NCBI GenBank assembly: GCA_003220225.1
Contig: QHRU01000070.1
Span: 1 to 36,945, forward strand
From: Candidatus Rokuibacteriota bacterium
Lineage (GTDB): Bacteria > Methylomirabilota > Methylomirabilia > Rokubacteriales > CSP1-6
DNA: 36,945 nucleotides
Direction: 5' to 3'
Part shown: in pieces, positions 15,945-24,077 of the stretch
Numbering within the stretch: the first letter of the stretch is position 1
Layout: each line of letters begins with the position of its first letter
Program-made: the position numbers and the translations under genes
The notes under the pieces: model-generated
The model's input: the letters and a program-made list of their open reading frames with translations, nothing else
Told to the model about the DNA's origin: nothing
The model's database searches: none

Positions 15945-16754
15945 CGGCTCACACAGCGTGAGCGTGCTGCGGTCGAACTCGCGAAACAGCTCGTAACCTT
16001 CCAGCAAGTCTTCACGCATCTTGCGCGCCTCGTCGGTGTCGCCGCGCGCGAGCAGCCAGAGATCCTGCACCGGCGGGCCCATCAGGCAGTCGTCGAAGTC
16101 CACGAGGATCGGCCCGTCCTTGGCCCACAGGATGTTGCCCCAGTGCAGGTCGCCGTGGATGCGTTGCGCGCGCGCCGCCGCCAGCGGAGCCGCCACCGTG
16201 TCGGCGATCTGCAGCGCGACGTCGCGATAGCGGGGCGCGAGCGAGCCGGGGATGAACTCCCCGGAGAGCAGCACGTCGAGCGGCTCCCGGATGGAGCGTT
16301 CGACGGAGAGCCGCGGCCGGTTCGGCGCGGGGCGGGCGGCGCCGACCGCGTGCAGCCGTCCGATCGTGCGCCCGATGCGGCGCCGGTTCTCGGCGTCCAG
16401 CTCGTCGAGCGTGCGCCCGCGCACCTTCGGGAACCCGGAGTAGAGGATGCCGTCGATCTCGTTCAGCGTCGTGCCGGTGCCCAGGTCCATGGGCGCGACC
16501 GCGGGGACTTCCGCCGCGGCGAGCTCGGCCAGGAAGCGGTGCTCGTCCTCGATCGTCGCCCGCGACCAGCGTCCCGGCCGGTAGAACTTGACGACCACGC
16601 GCGTCTCGTCCTCCAGCTCGACCTCGTACACGCGATTCTCGAACGCGCGCAGCGGCAGGCAGCGACCGGTCGAGCGCAGACCTCCGGCCTCGACCGCCTC
16701 CAGCACGCGATCGGGCGTGAGACCGAAAAACGTCTTCCCGGGCTCTCCGGCCAC
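15789..16754 (-). CDS. srkA: SrkA/RdoA-type Ser/Thr protein kinase
   Basis: A 321-aa protein of the choline/aminoglycoside kinase fold, SrkA (YihE/RdoA) subfamily. Core motifs are RVVVKFYRPGRWS (ATP-binding Lys), RIHGDLHWGNILW (catalytic Asp and Asn) and LVDFDDCLMGPPVQDLWLL (metal-binding Asp). The LRAFENRVYEVELED start and RYWMQEYEVLVGI end are typical of this subfamily. In E. coli SrkA counters stress-induced cell death. It starts at GTG 16754 with no Shine-Dalgarno but with TGATACGATCG 16760-16770 ahead. Its 3' end overlaps the MlaC-like frame. Confidence 0.92.
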   Translation of the reverse strand: MAGEPGKTFFGLTPDRVLEAVEAGGLRSTGRCLPLRAFENRVYEVELEDETRVVVKFYRPGRWSRATIEDEHRFLAELAAAEVPAVAPMDLGTGTTLNEIDGILYSGFPKVRGRTLDELDAENRRRIGRTIGRLHAVGAARPAPNRPRLSVERSIREPLDVLLSGEFIPGSLAPRYRDVALQIADTVAAPLAAARAQRIHGDLHWGNILWAKDGPILVDFDDCLMGPPVQDLWLLARGDTDEARKMREDLLEGYELFREFDRSTLTLCEPLRAMRIVYMSGWIARRWEDPSFPPAFPNFRDTRYWMQEYEVLVGIAEALQH

Positions 16755-16759
16755 CCCTG

Positions 16760-16770
16760 CGATCGTATCA
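16760..16770 (-). promoter_or_regulatory. Extended -10 element before srkA
   Basis: TGATACGATCG, identical to the element before glnS, 7 nt from TACGAT to GTG 16754. Immediately upstream (16783-16806) is a 24-bp strictly alternating purine-pyrimidine run. Confidence 0.45.
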
Positions 16771-16835
16771 GCAGTCTCCGCGACGCGTGCGTGCGCGTGC
16801 GCGCGCCGGCGGCGTCAGAATCACCAGGGTGGCGA

Positions 16836-17417
16836 TCAGCCGCGCGGCTTGACCCACGTTTCCGACCAGGCCAGGCACGCGCTCGACGACTGCCGGTCGC
16901 CGCGCATCTCGGCCCACACCTGGCCCTTCGGCGTCTTGCCGTTCAGCTCGACGCGCGCCGTCTTCGCTGGGAAGAACGTGCTGAAGACGCCGATCGGGCG
17001 GTTCATGAAGCCCGGCGGCGCGTTGAGCACGAACGGCGCGATCGTGTCGGTCCACGTCATGACGATGCGGTCGTTGCCGGCGACGATCGTCTCCGTGGCC
17101 GGCTTGGGTGGCGCGCCCGCACGCGAGAACTGCGCGGGTGTCACCGGCAGCGTCGTGTCGGCGAACTGTGGATAGAGCAGCGCCTCGATCGTCTTCTGCA
17201 GCCAACGTGCCACGGCCTGATTGTCCGAGTAGATGCGGACTTGGCCGTCGATCAGCGTGGAATGCACGAACAGCGCGTGGCCCGCGCCGTCCGGACACCA
17301 CAGCACGCGCCAGTGGCTGAAGCGGTCCGTCAGCGTCTTGCCGCTGTCGGAGCTCAGCCGGATGAAGGAGTTCTCGCCGGTCATGAGGACGTCGTTGGGA
17401 TCGACTGGTGGCGTCAT
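16836..17417 (-). CDS. Unrecognised 193-aa protein
   Basis: ATG 17417 has a strong ribosome site (GAGGAGGAACC). There is no signal peptide or membrane helix. Notable segments are SHWRVLWCPDGAGHALFVHS, DGQVRIYSDNQAVARWLQKT and TWTDTIAPFVLNAPPGF, an alpha/beta-type soluble protein with many Trp and Phe. A near-N-terminal ATG (MTGENSF, residue 12) is an alternative start. No family is recognised. It diverges from the zinc-ribbon gene with 39 nt between starts. Confidence 0.75.
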   Translation of the reverse strand: MTPPVDPNDVLMTGENSFIRLSSDSGKTLTDRFSHWRVLWCPDGAGHALFVHSTLIDGQVRIYSDNQAVARWLQKTIEALLYPQFADTTLPVTPAQFSRAGAPPKPATETIVAGNDRIVMTWTDTIAPFVLNAPPGFMNRPIGVFSTFFPAKTARVELNGKTPKGQVWAEMRGDRQSSSACLAWSETWVKPRG

Positions 17418-17456
17418 GGTTCCTCCTCGCGCCGGTTAATGTACAATGCCTCCGCC

Positions 17457-17813
17457 ATGAAGCGCCCGGGGTTGAAGCGGAAGCCGAGTCGCGCGGTCGA
17501 GCGGCTGCGAAGGGCCGCCGCCGCGAGCGCGAACGGCGCGCCCGCGAACGGCGCGGCGCCGAATGGCACGCCCGCGCGCCCGCCCGCCAAGGTCGTCTCC
17601 CTGCTCGAGCCGGATCTCGTGCTGGAGCGCACAGCGCGCCGCTTCCTGTCTCAGCCGATCGATCGCTGCGTGAAATGCGACAGCACCTTCGTCGGGCGCG
17701 AGCCGGCGTTCATCCACTGCTTCTACTGCGGCAAGATGGCGCGCATCGCCAATGCCTCGCTGCTCGCGCAGGAGGAGTTCGAGATGCGCTCCGGCCTCCG
17801 GATCGCGGTCTAG
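17457..17813 (+). CDS. Zinc-ribbon protein
   Basis: A 118-aa protein with a basic, Ala/Asn/Gly/Pro-rich N-terminus (about residues 1-45) followed by a compact zinc ribbon: CVKC and CFYC, 17 residues apart, which should bind one Zn. The spacing fits a rubredoxin-like ribbon. The rest is helical. The start has no Shine-Dalgarno; TACAAT at 17442-17447 is 9 nt before the ATG. No partner function is suggested by the context. Confidence 0.7.
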   Translation: MKRPGLKRKPSRAVERLRRAAAASANGAPANGAAPNGTPARPPAKVVSLLEPDLVLERTARRFLSQPIDRCVKCDSTFVGREPAFIHCFYCGKMARIANASLLAQEEFEMRSGLRIAV

Positions 17814-17839
17814 ACCTACGCCGCCGCCCGCGGCGAGTG

Positions 17840-18334
17840 CTACCAGCGCTCGCGGTGGACGAGCTCCTCCAGCGGGCTGCGCTTGCGCGCGACCGACTTC
17901 GGCGGCGCGGCGCGCGCGGGATCGACGTAGCCGAAGCCGATCACGCGGTTGACGTGCACGCCGTCGGGAATGCCGAGCAGGCGCGCGACGTCGGCCTCGG
18001 GCAGGTGCGCGGGGCAGGAGCCGATGCCATCGGCCCAGGCCGCGACCATCATGCTCTGCGCGCAGCGTCCGGCGTCGAACTCGTGTGCCTCGACCTGCGC
18101 GATGACGATCACCGCCGCGGCGTCGGCCAGCCATTTGCCCCACGGGCTCAGGGCGCCGAGCGCTCTCACGCCCGCGCGCTCGCTCACGACGACCAGCCGG
18201 TTCGGCTCGCGGTTCTTGCTGCTGCCGGTCATACGCGCGGCCTGGAGAATGCGCCGGAGCGCGTCCGCGGGGATCGGCTTCGACAGGTAGACGCGCTGGT
18301 CGCGCTTGTCCACGACCGCGCGATAGGCCTCCAT
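17840..18334 (-). CDS. Nitroreductase family protein
   Basis: A 164-aa flavin-dependent nitroreductase-fold protein. Characteristic segments are QRVYLSKPIPADALRRILQA with the GSSKNREP pocket, AGRCAQSMMVAAWADGIGSC (FMN-side helix), and VNRVIGFGYVDPARA followed by the K/R-rich PLEELVHRERW end. ATG 18334 overlaps the stop of the amidase gene by 1 nt (TGATG), so it is translationally coupled. Substrate unknown; family members reduce nitro compounds, quinones or flavins. Confidence 0.88.
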   Translation of the reverse strand: MEAYRAVVDKRDQRVYLSKPIPADALRRILQAARMTGSSKNREPNRLVVVSERAGVRALGALSPWGKWLADAAAVIVIAQVEAHEFDAGRCAQSMMVAAWADGIGSCPAHLPEADVARLLGIPDGVHVNRVIGFGYVDPARAAPPKSVARKRSPLEELVHRERW

Positions 18335-19743
18335 CACAGCGTCCAGCGCGCGGGATCGGGGCGTCGCCGGTGCCAGTCGGTGACGCGCTCGTAGGCGCGC
18401 GCGATGCGCAGCACGGTGGCGTCGTCGAACCGGCGGCCGACGATCTGGATCGAGACCGGCAGCCCCTCGCGGCTGAAGCCGCACGGCACGACGGCCGCGG
18501 GCAGCCCGAGGAGGTTCCACGGCGCCGTGTAGCGGATCGAGGCGGGCGCGAAGCCGGTGGTCGGAAAGTCCTCGAACTTGAGCGCGGGCGCCGCCTGGCC
18601 GGGGAAGATCAGCGCGTCCACGCGCGAGAGCAGCGCGTCCACCTCGCGGCCGATCCGTGCGCGCAGCCGCTGCGCGCGCTGGACGTCCTGCGCGGTGAAG
18701 AGCGCGCTCAGGTAGATGCGCGTGCGCAGTCCCTCGCGGAACTTCTCCGGCGTCTTGCGGATCGTCTCGGCGTGGTATTCGTACGCCTCCGACATGATCG
18801 GCGCCCACGCGGCCAGCGCGAGATCGAGCGACGGCGCGTCCACGTCTTCGATCGTCGCGCCTTCCTTGCGGAGCGCGTCGAACGCCGTGAGGGCCGCGCC
18901 GCGCACCTCGTCGTTCAGTCCCGGGAAGTCGACGTAGTAGCGCTTGAGCAGCCCCAGCCGCAGCCCGCGCGCGCCGTCCTCGAGGTGCTGGACGTAGTCC
19001 TGCGTCGTGGCGTGACGCGTGGAGGTGTCGTCGGGGTCGGCGCCGGCGATCGCCTGGAGCATCACCGCGCTGTCCCACACGCCTCGCGTCATCGGGCCGA
19101 CGTGATCGAGCGACCACGACAGCGCCAGCACGCCGCTGCGGCTCACGAGGCCGTACGTCGGCTTGTGGCCGACGAGGCCCGTCATCGCCGCCGGCCCGCG
19201 AATCGAGCCGCCGGTGTCGGAGCCGAGCGCGCCGGCGCAGAGGCCGGCGGCCGCCGCGACGGCGGAGCCCGACGACGAGCCCGCGGGCGCGCGGCGCACG
19301 TCCCACGGGTTGCGCCCGGTGGGGAAGGGCCCGTCGGTCACCGGACGGCCGAACGCCCACTCGTGCATCGCGAGCTTGCCGAGGAGCACGGCGCCCGCGT
19401 CCTTGAGCCTGCGCGTGATGAACGCGTCGCGCGCGGGGACGTGATCGGCCAGCACCTGCGAGCCGCTCGTCATCTTCACGCCGGCGACGGCGATGAGATC
19501 CTTGAGCGCGATGGGCACGCCGTGCAGCGGTCCGCGGCGCCGGCCGCGCCCGATCTCCGTGTCCGCTTCCTTCGCCTGGGCCAGCGCCGTGTCGCCGGTG
19601 ACGGTGATGTAGGCGCGCAGGACACCGTCGTGCGTCGCGATGCGGCGCAGGTACGCCTCCGTCGCCTCGACCGACGAGAGCTCGCGCCGGCCGAGCCCTT
19701 CGCTCACTCCGCGCAGATCGAGGTCCGCGACGTTCACCGCCAT
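18334..19743 (-). CDS. Amidase signature family enzyme
   Basis: A 469-aa amidase. The Ser-cisSer-Lys triad is K81 in ALKDLI, S156 in AGSSSGS and S180 in SDTGGSIRGPA; these are spaced as in family enzymes. Segment LHGVPIALKDLIAVAGVKMT and the C-terminal PWNLLGLPAAVVPCGF are typical. It is either a free amidase or a GatA paralogue; no gatB or gatC is adjacent, and the organism has GlnRS. ATG 19743 has GGAGG 7 nt ahead; a longer frame upstream is not used because it would overlap the small gene. It overlaps the stop of that small gene by 10 nt. Confidence 0.9.
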   Translation of the reverse strand: MAVNVADLDLRGVSEGLGRRELSSVEATEAYLRRIATHDGVLRAYITVTGDTALAQAKEADTEIGRGRRRGPLHGVPIALKDLIAVAGVKMTSGSQVLADHVPARDAFITRRLKDAGAVLLGKLAMHEWAFGRPVTDGPFPTGRNPWDVRRAPAGSSSGSAVAAAAGLCAGALGSDTGGSIRGPAAMTGLVGHKPTYGLVSRSGVLALSWSLDHVGPMTRGVWDSAVMLQAIAGADPDDTSTRHATTQDYVQHLEDGARGLRLGLLKRYYVDFPGLNDEVRGAALTAFDALRKEGATIEDVDAPSLDLALAAWAPIMSEAYEYHAETIRKTPEKFREGLRTRIYLSALFTAQDVQRAQRLRARIGREVDALLSRVDALIFPGQAAPALKFEDFPTTGFAPASIRYTAPWNLLGLPAAVVPCGFSREGLPVSIQIVGRRFDDATVLRIARAYERVTDWHRRRPDPARWTL

Positions 19744-19907
19744 GGCTCGTCCTCCGGCTCCGGCATCGTCGCGCGCAGGCGGTCGCGCTCCGGCAGCCAG
19801 TCGAGCCACATGTCGTAGAGGAGATCGTAGTCGCGGGCACCGAGCGTGAGACCCGCGCTGCGGCACTCGGCGTCGAACTGTGCGCGCCGGTCATCCATGG
19901 TTTTCAT
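19734..19907 (-). CDS. Small protein overlapping the amidase gene
   Basis: ATG 19907 (or ATG 19898) encodes 57 (or 54) aa: MKTMDDRRAQFDAECRSAG, then LTLGARDYDLLYDMWLDWLP, then an acidic, Pro-rich end stopping in PWR. Its stop overlaps the amidase start by 10 nt, which argues for coupled translation. Size, position and aromatic/acidic helix recall the short accessory subunits found next to some amidases (AtzG-type), but no motif proves this. TACAAT (19921-19916) is 8 nt before the ATG and there is no Shine-Dalgarno. Confidence 0.6.
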   Translation of the reverse strand: MKTMDDRRAQFDAECRSAGLTLGARDYDLLYDMWLDWLPERDRLRATMPEPEDEPWR

Positions 19908-19964
19908 GGCGCGAGATTGTAGCAGGAGTTATCCTCCGACCCTGACTCCCACGAAAGGATCGAC

Positions 19965-22289
19965 ATGGCCACGGCAACCCCCCGACTGATGGGCGCGGAA
20001 GTGAAGCGCAAGGAAGATCCCCGGCTCGTGACCGGCACCTCCGCCTACGTCGGCGACGTCACGGTGCCCGGACTGCATTACGTCGTGTTCGTGCGCAGCC
20101 CGCACGCCCACGCGCGCGTGCGCAAGATCGACACGAAGGCCGCCCTCAAGCGGCCCGGCGTCGTGCGAGTGGTGACGGGCGAGGATCTGCGCGCCCACGT
20201 GCAACAGCTTCCGCTCGGCGGACCGAGTGCCGAGGGCGGCGGCGGGGCGAAGACCGAGGCCGGGCGCAAGCACTTCCCGCTCTCCATCGGCCGCGTGCGC
20301 CACGTCGGCGAGCCGGTGGCCGCGGTCATCGCGACCTCCGAAGCGGCGGCGGTGGACGGCGCGCAGGAGGTCGTCGTCGACTGGGATCCGCTGCCGGCCG
20401 TCGGCGACCTCGCCTCCGCGATGGCCCGGAGCGCGCCCAAGCTGCACGAGGACGCGCCCGGCAACGTCGAGCACACCACCGAGATCAAGCAGGGCGATCC
20501 CGACGCCGCCTTCAAGAAGGCCAACAAGGTCGTCAAGCAGCGGATGATCAGCCAGCGCCTGTCCGGCATCCCGATGGAGCCACGCGCGACGCTGGCCGCG
20601 CCCGATCCGGCGACGGGCGGCGTCACGGTGTGGGCGAGCCACCAGGCGCCGCACGTGCTACGCAACGACCTCGCCACCGTGCTGGGCGTGCCGCAGAACC
20701 TCGTGCGCGTGATCGCGCCCGAGGTCGGCGGCGGCTTCGGCGTGAAGTTCGGCACGTATCCGGAGGACGCCACGCTCGCCGCGTGCGCGCGCCTCTACAA
20801 GCTGCCGCTGCGCTGGACGGAGACGCGCATCGAGCACATGGTGGCCACCACCCACGGGCGCGCGCAGGTGACCGACCTCGAGGCGGCCGTCGAGGCGGAC
20901 GGCACCATCACCGCCGTGCGCATGCACGTGATGGCGGACATCGGCGCCTATCCGATCTTCACCTTCATCCCCGACCTCACGCTGATGATGGGCGTCGGTG
21001 TCTACAAGTTCACCAACGTCGACCTCAAGTCGACCTGCGTGTTCACCAACTCGACGCCGGTGGCCGCGTATCGCGGCGCGGGACGGCCGGAGGCCGCGTA
21101 CTACCTCGAACGGCTGATCGACGTCGTCGCGCAGGAGCTCGGCAAGAAGCCCGAGGAGATCCGCCGCAAGAACTTCATCCCTCCGTCGGCGTTCCCCTAC
21201 GCGACGCCGACGGGCCAGCGCTACGACTCGGGAGAATACGACCGCGCGCTGACGAAGGCGCTGGAGATCGCCGGCGTCGAGAAGCTCCGCGGAGACCAGC
21301 AGTCGCGCGTGAGCCGCCGCGACCGGCCGCTGCTCGGCATCGGCATGGCGTGCTACGTCGAGATGTGCGGCTTCGGGCCGTTCGAGAGCGCGGTCGTGCG
21401 CGTCGAGCCGGGCGGCGACGTCACCGCCTTCACGGGGACCTCCGCGCACGGCCAGGGCCACGAGACGACGTTCGCCCAGATCATCGCGGACCACCTGGGG
21501 GTGCCCTTCGACAAGATCGTCGTCCGCCACGGCGACACGCTCAACACGCCGATGGGCAACGGCACCGGCGGCTCACGCAGCCTCGTCGTCGGCGGCTCGG
21601 CCATCCTCGGCGCCGCGCTGAAGGTGCAGGCCAAGGCTCGGCGCATCGCGGCCACCATGCTGGAGGCCGCCGCGGACGACGTCGTCTACGCCGAGGGCCG
21701 GTACCAGGTGAAGGGCGTGCCGGCCAAAGCCCTGACGATCGCCGCCATCGCGGCGAAGGCGTACGGCGATGCCCTGCCCGAGGGCATGGAGCATGGGCTG
21801 GAGGCGACGGAGTTCTTCCGGCCGCCGCAGCTCGTCTATCCGTTCGGCGCGCACGTGGCCGTGGTCGAGATCGACCGCGAGACGGGGCGCGTGAGCGTGC
21901 GCGACTTCGTCTCCGTCGACGACTGCGGCGTGCGCATCAGTCCCACGCTCGTGGCCGGCCAGGTGCACGGCGGGCTCGCTCAGGGGATTGCTCAGGCATT
22001 GCTGGAAGAAGTCGTGTACAGCGCCGACGGGCAGCTCGTCACGGGCTCGCTGATGGACTACGCGGTGCCGCACTCCGAGGACCTGCCGCTGTTCAAGACG
22101 GACCAGACGGTCACGCCGACACCCTTCAATCCGATGGGCGCCAAGGGCATCGGCGAGGCGGCGACGATCGGGAGCACGCCCGCCGTCGTCAACGCAGTGG
22201 TCGACGCCCTCAAGACGTTCGGGGTCAAGCACCTCGACATGCCGCTCAAGCCCGAGCGCGTGTGGACCGCCCTGAAGGGCACGCGGTGA
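19965..22289 (+). CDS. CoxL-like molybdopterin-binding subunit, form II
   Basis: A 774-aa large subunit of the xanthine oxidase/CO dehydrogenase family. It contains the family segments EVGGGFGVKFGTYPED, the MPT/active-site motif AYRGAGR (368-374), GNGTGGSRS and AKGIGEAATIGSTPAVVNA. AYRGAGR is the form II signature; true form I CO dehydrogenase has AYxCSFR, so CO oxidation is not supported. The FAD and 2Fe-2S subunits are not adjacent, which is unusual. AAAGGA (19954-19959) is 5 nt before the ATG. The stop overlaps the start of the M20 gene (TGATG). It is divergent from the amidase unit. Confidence 0.92.
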   Translation: MATATPRLMGAEVKRKEDPRLVTGTSAYVGDVTVPGLHYVVFVRSPHAHARVRKIDTKAALKRPGVVRVVTGEDLRAHVQQLPLGGPSAEGGGGAKTEAGRKHFPLSIGRVRHVGEPVAAVIATSEAAAVDGAQEVVVDWDPLPAVGDLASAMARSAPKLHEDAPGNVEHTTEIKQGDPDAAFKKANKVVKQRMISQRLSGIPMEPRATLAAPDPATGGVTVWASHQAPHVLRNDLATVLGVPQNLVRVIAPEVGGGFGVKFGTYPEDATLAACARLYKLPLRWTETRIEHMVATTHGRAQVTDLEAAVEADGTITAVRMHVMADIGAYPIFTFIPDLTLMMGVGVYKFTNVDLKSTCVFTNSTPVAAYRGAGRPEAAYYLERLIDVVAQELGKKPEEIRRKNFIPPSAFPYATPTGQRYDSGEYDRALTKALEIAGVEKLRGDQQSRVSRRDRPLLGIGMACYVEMCGFGPFESAVVRVEPGGDVTAFTGTSAHGQGHETTFAQIIADHLGVPFDKIVVRHGDTLNTPMGNGTGGSRSLVVGGSAILGAALKVQAKARRIAATMLEAAADDVVYAEGRYQVKGVPAKALTIAAIAAKAYGDALPEGMEHGLEATEFFRPPQLVYPFGAHVAVVEIDRETGRVSVRDFVSVDDCGVRISPTLVAGQVHGGLAQGIAQALLEEVVYSADGQLVTGSLMDYAVPHSEDLPLFKTDQTVTPTPFNPMGAKGIGEAATIGSTPAVVNAVVDALKTFGVKHLDMPLKPERVWTALKGTR

Positions 22290-23704
22290 TGGCGCTCGAC
22301 GTCAGCCGCACGCTCGCGTTTGCGCAGAAGACGTGGGACGAGGAGATCCTGCCGACGCTCACCGAGTACGTGAGGATCCCGGCGAAGTCGCCGATGTTCG
22401 ATCCCGACTGGAAGGCACACGGGCACCTCGACCGCGCGGTGGCGATGATCGAACAGTGGTCGCGCGCGCGCGCGATCGAAGGGCTGCGCGTGGAGGTCGT
22501 GAGGCTCGAGGGCCGTACACCGCTGATCTTCATGGAGGTGCCGGGGCGCGGCGACGACACCGTGCTGCTCTACGGCCACTGCGACAAGCAGCCGGAGATG
22601 GTCGGCTGGGGTGAGGGGCTCGGCCCCTGGACGCCGGTGCGGCGCGGTGACAAGCTCTACGGCCGGGGCGCCGCCGACGACGGCTACGCGGCGTTCGCCG
22701 CGCTCGCGTCGATCCAGGCGCTGCAGGCGCCGGGCGTGCCGCACGCGCGCTGCGTCGTGCTGATCGAGGCGTGCGAGGAGTCGGGCTCATACGACCTGCC
22801 GCATTACGTGAACGCGCTGGCCGCACGCATCGGCACGCCCAGCCTCGTCGTGTGCCTCGACTCCGGCTGCTCCGACTACGAGCACCTCTGGACCACGACC
22901 TCGCTGCGCGGCATCGTCAACGGCGTCCTCACCGTCGAGGTGCTGACGGAGGGCGTGCACTCGGGCGTGGCGAGCGGCATCGTGCCCTCGTCGTTCCGGA
23001 TCCTCCGCGCGCTGCTCTCGCGCCTCGAGGACGAGCGGACGGGCGAGATCCTCCTGCGCGACCTGCACGCCGACATCCCGCGCGAGCGCGTCGAGCAGGC
23101 GCGCGCCGTCTCCGGTGTGCTGTCCAAGCGGATCACGCAGCTGCCATTCGTGCCGGGCGGGCGTCCGATGCACGACGATCCGCTCGACGCGCTGCTCGCC
23201 GGCACATGGCGGCCAGCGCTCTCGATCACCGGCGCCGCCGGGCTGCCGTCACCCACCGACGGCGGCAACGTGCTGCGGCCGATGACGGCCGCGAAACTGT
23301 CGCTGCGGCTGCCGCCCACGGTGAGCTCGGCGCACGCGGCGAAACGGCTGAAGGAGACGCTCGAGGCCGCGCCGCCGTACGGCGTGCGCGTGCGGTTCGA
23401 GGCGGAGACGCCCGGCGACGGCTGGGACGCGCCGGCGACGGCGCCGTGGCTCGCGGAGGCGATGCGCCGCGCGTCGGAGGACTATTTCGGCCGGCCCGCG
23501 ATGTCGCAGGGCACGGGCGGCTCGATCCCGTTCATGGCGATGCTGGGCGCGCGCTATCCGCAGGCGCAGTTCATGATCACGGGCGTGCTGGGCCCCGACA
23601 GCAACGCGCACGGGCCGAACGAGTACCTGCACGTGCCGACGGGCGTGCGGGTGACGGCGAGCGTGGCCTCGGTGCTCGCCGACCACGCCAATCGGCCGCG
23701 CTGA
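22289..23704 (+). CDS. M20 family metallopeptidase/amidohydrolase
   Basis: A 471-aa dinuclear zinc hydrolase. Ligands and catalytic residues are in LLYGHCDKQP (His, Asp), GRGAADDGY (bridging Asp), EACEESGS (Glu base), CLDSGCSD (Asp) and NAHGPNEYL (last His). A dimerisation domain interrupts the catalytic part, with the GVHSGVASG segment. Substrate class is dipeptides or N-acyl/carbamoyl amino compounds. ATG 22289 overlaps the stop of the CoxL-like gene, so they are cotranslated and may act on the same compound, hydrolysis followed or preceded by hydroxylation. That link is inference. Confidence 0.92.
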   Translation: MALDVSRTLAFAQKTWDEEILPTLTEYVRIPAKSPMFDPDWKAHGHLDRAVAMIEQWSRARAIEGLRVEVVRLEGRTPLIFMEVPGRGDDTVLLYGHCDKQPEMVGWGEGLGPWTPVRRGDKLYGRGAADDGYAAFAALASIQALQAPGVPHARCVVLIEACEESGSYDLPHYVNALAARIGTPSLVVCLDSGCSDYEHLWTTTSLRGIVNGVLTVEVLTEGVHSGVASGIVPSSFRILRALLSRLEDERTGEILLRDLHADIPRERVEQARAVSGVLSKRITQLPFVPGGRPMHDDPLDALLAGTWRPALSITGAAGLPSPTDGGNVLRPMTAAKLSLRLPPTVSSAHAAKRLKETLEAAPPYGVRVRFEAETPGDGWDAPATAPWLAEAMRRASEDYFGRPAMSQGTGGSIPFMAMLGARYPQAQFMITGVLGPDSNAHGPNEYLHVPTGVRVTASVASVLADHANRPR

Positions 23705-23726
23705 GTCCGGTCGGCCGGCGCCGCCG

Positions 23727-23994
23727 TCAGGCCGGCTTCCGCACCTGGGCGGAGGCGTTCTGCGCGGCGTGACGGCCGCGGGCGACGCGGCCGCGCGCCT
23801 CGGCGAGAGAACGGCGCGCGAGATTCGCCCAGTGACGTTTCTTTCCCCTCGAGCGCCTCGCTCATCCGGTTCGTCGCCGCGACCGCCTTGTCGCGGGCGA
23901 GCGCGCGGCGGTGGCGGCCGCGCTCGGGATCGAGCATGTAGGCGGCTCCGGCGCCGACGGCGAGGCTCACGATCAGGCCCAGCAGCTTGCTCAT
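23727..23994 (-). pseudogene. YtxH-like small membrane protein, one frameshift
   Basis: ATG 23994 has GGAGG ahead. It encodes an N-terminal helix (SKLLGLIVSLAVGAGAAYML), then DPERGRHRRALARDKAV and NRMSEALEG. The expected continuation, KKRHWANLARRSLAEARGR and VRKPA stop, is in another frame after the GGGGAAAGAAA tract (23838-23849). One extra base in a homopolymer explains it. The intact protein would be about 88 aa. The pattern (one helix, DPERGR, basic coiled region) matches YtxH-type proteins of unknown function. Confidence 0.7.
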
Positions 23995-24065
23995 CACACA
24001 CCTCCCCCCGCGCGACGTGCAGCCACGGTGCCAGCGACTCCACTGGCGTTCGCGTTGCAGCGGTT

Positions 24066-24077
24066 TACACTATGGCC
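24066..24077 (+). promoter_or_regulatory. -10-like element of the transketolase gene
   Basis: TACACT (24066-24071) is 6 nt before ATG 24078. No Shine-Dalgarno and no clear -35 are seen. The distance puts the expected transcript start at the ATG, which is why ATG 24078 is chosen over ATG 24072, which would lie inside the promoter. Confidence 0.4.

Noticed and set aside
19965-22289. True carbon monoxide dehydrogenase
   Set aside because: The active-site motif is AYRGAGR, not AYxCSFR, and the CoxM and CoxS subunits are absent.
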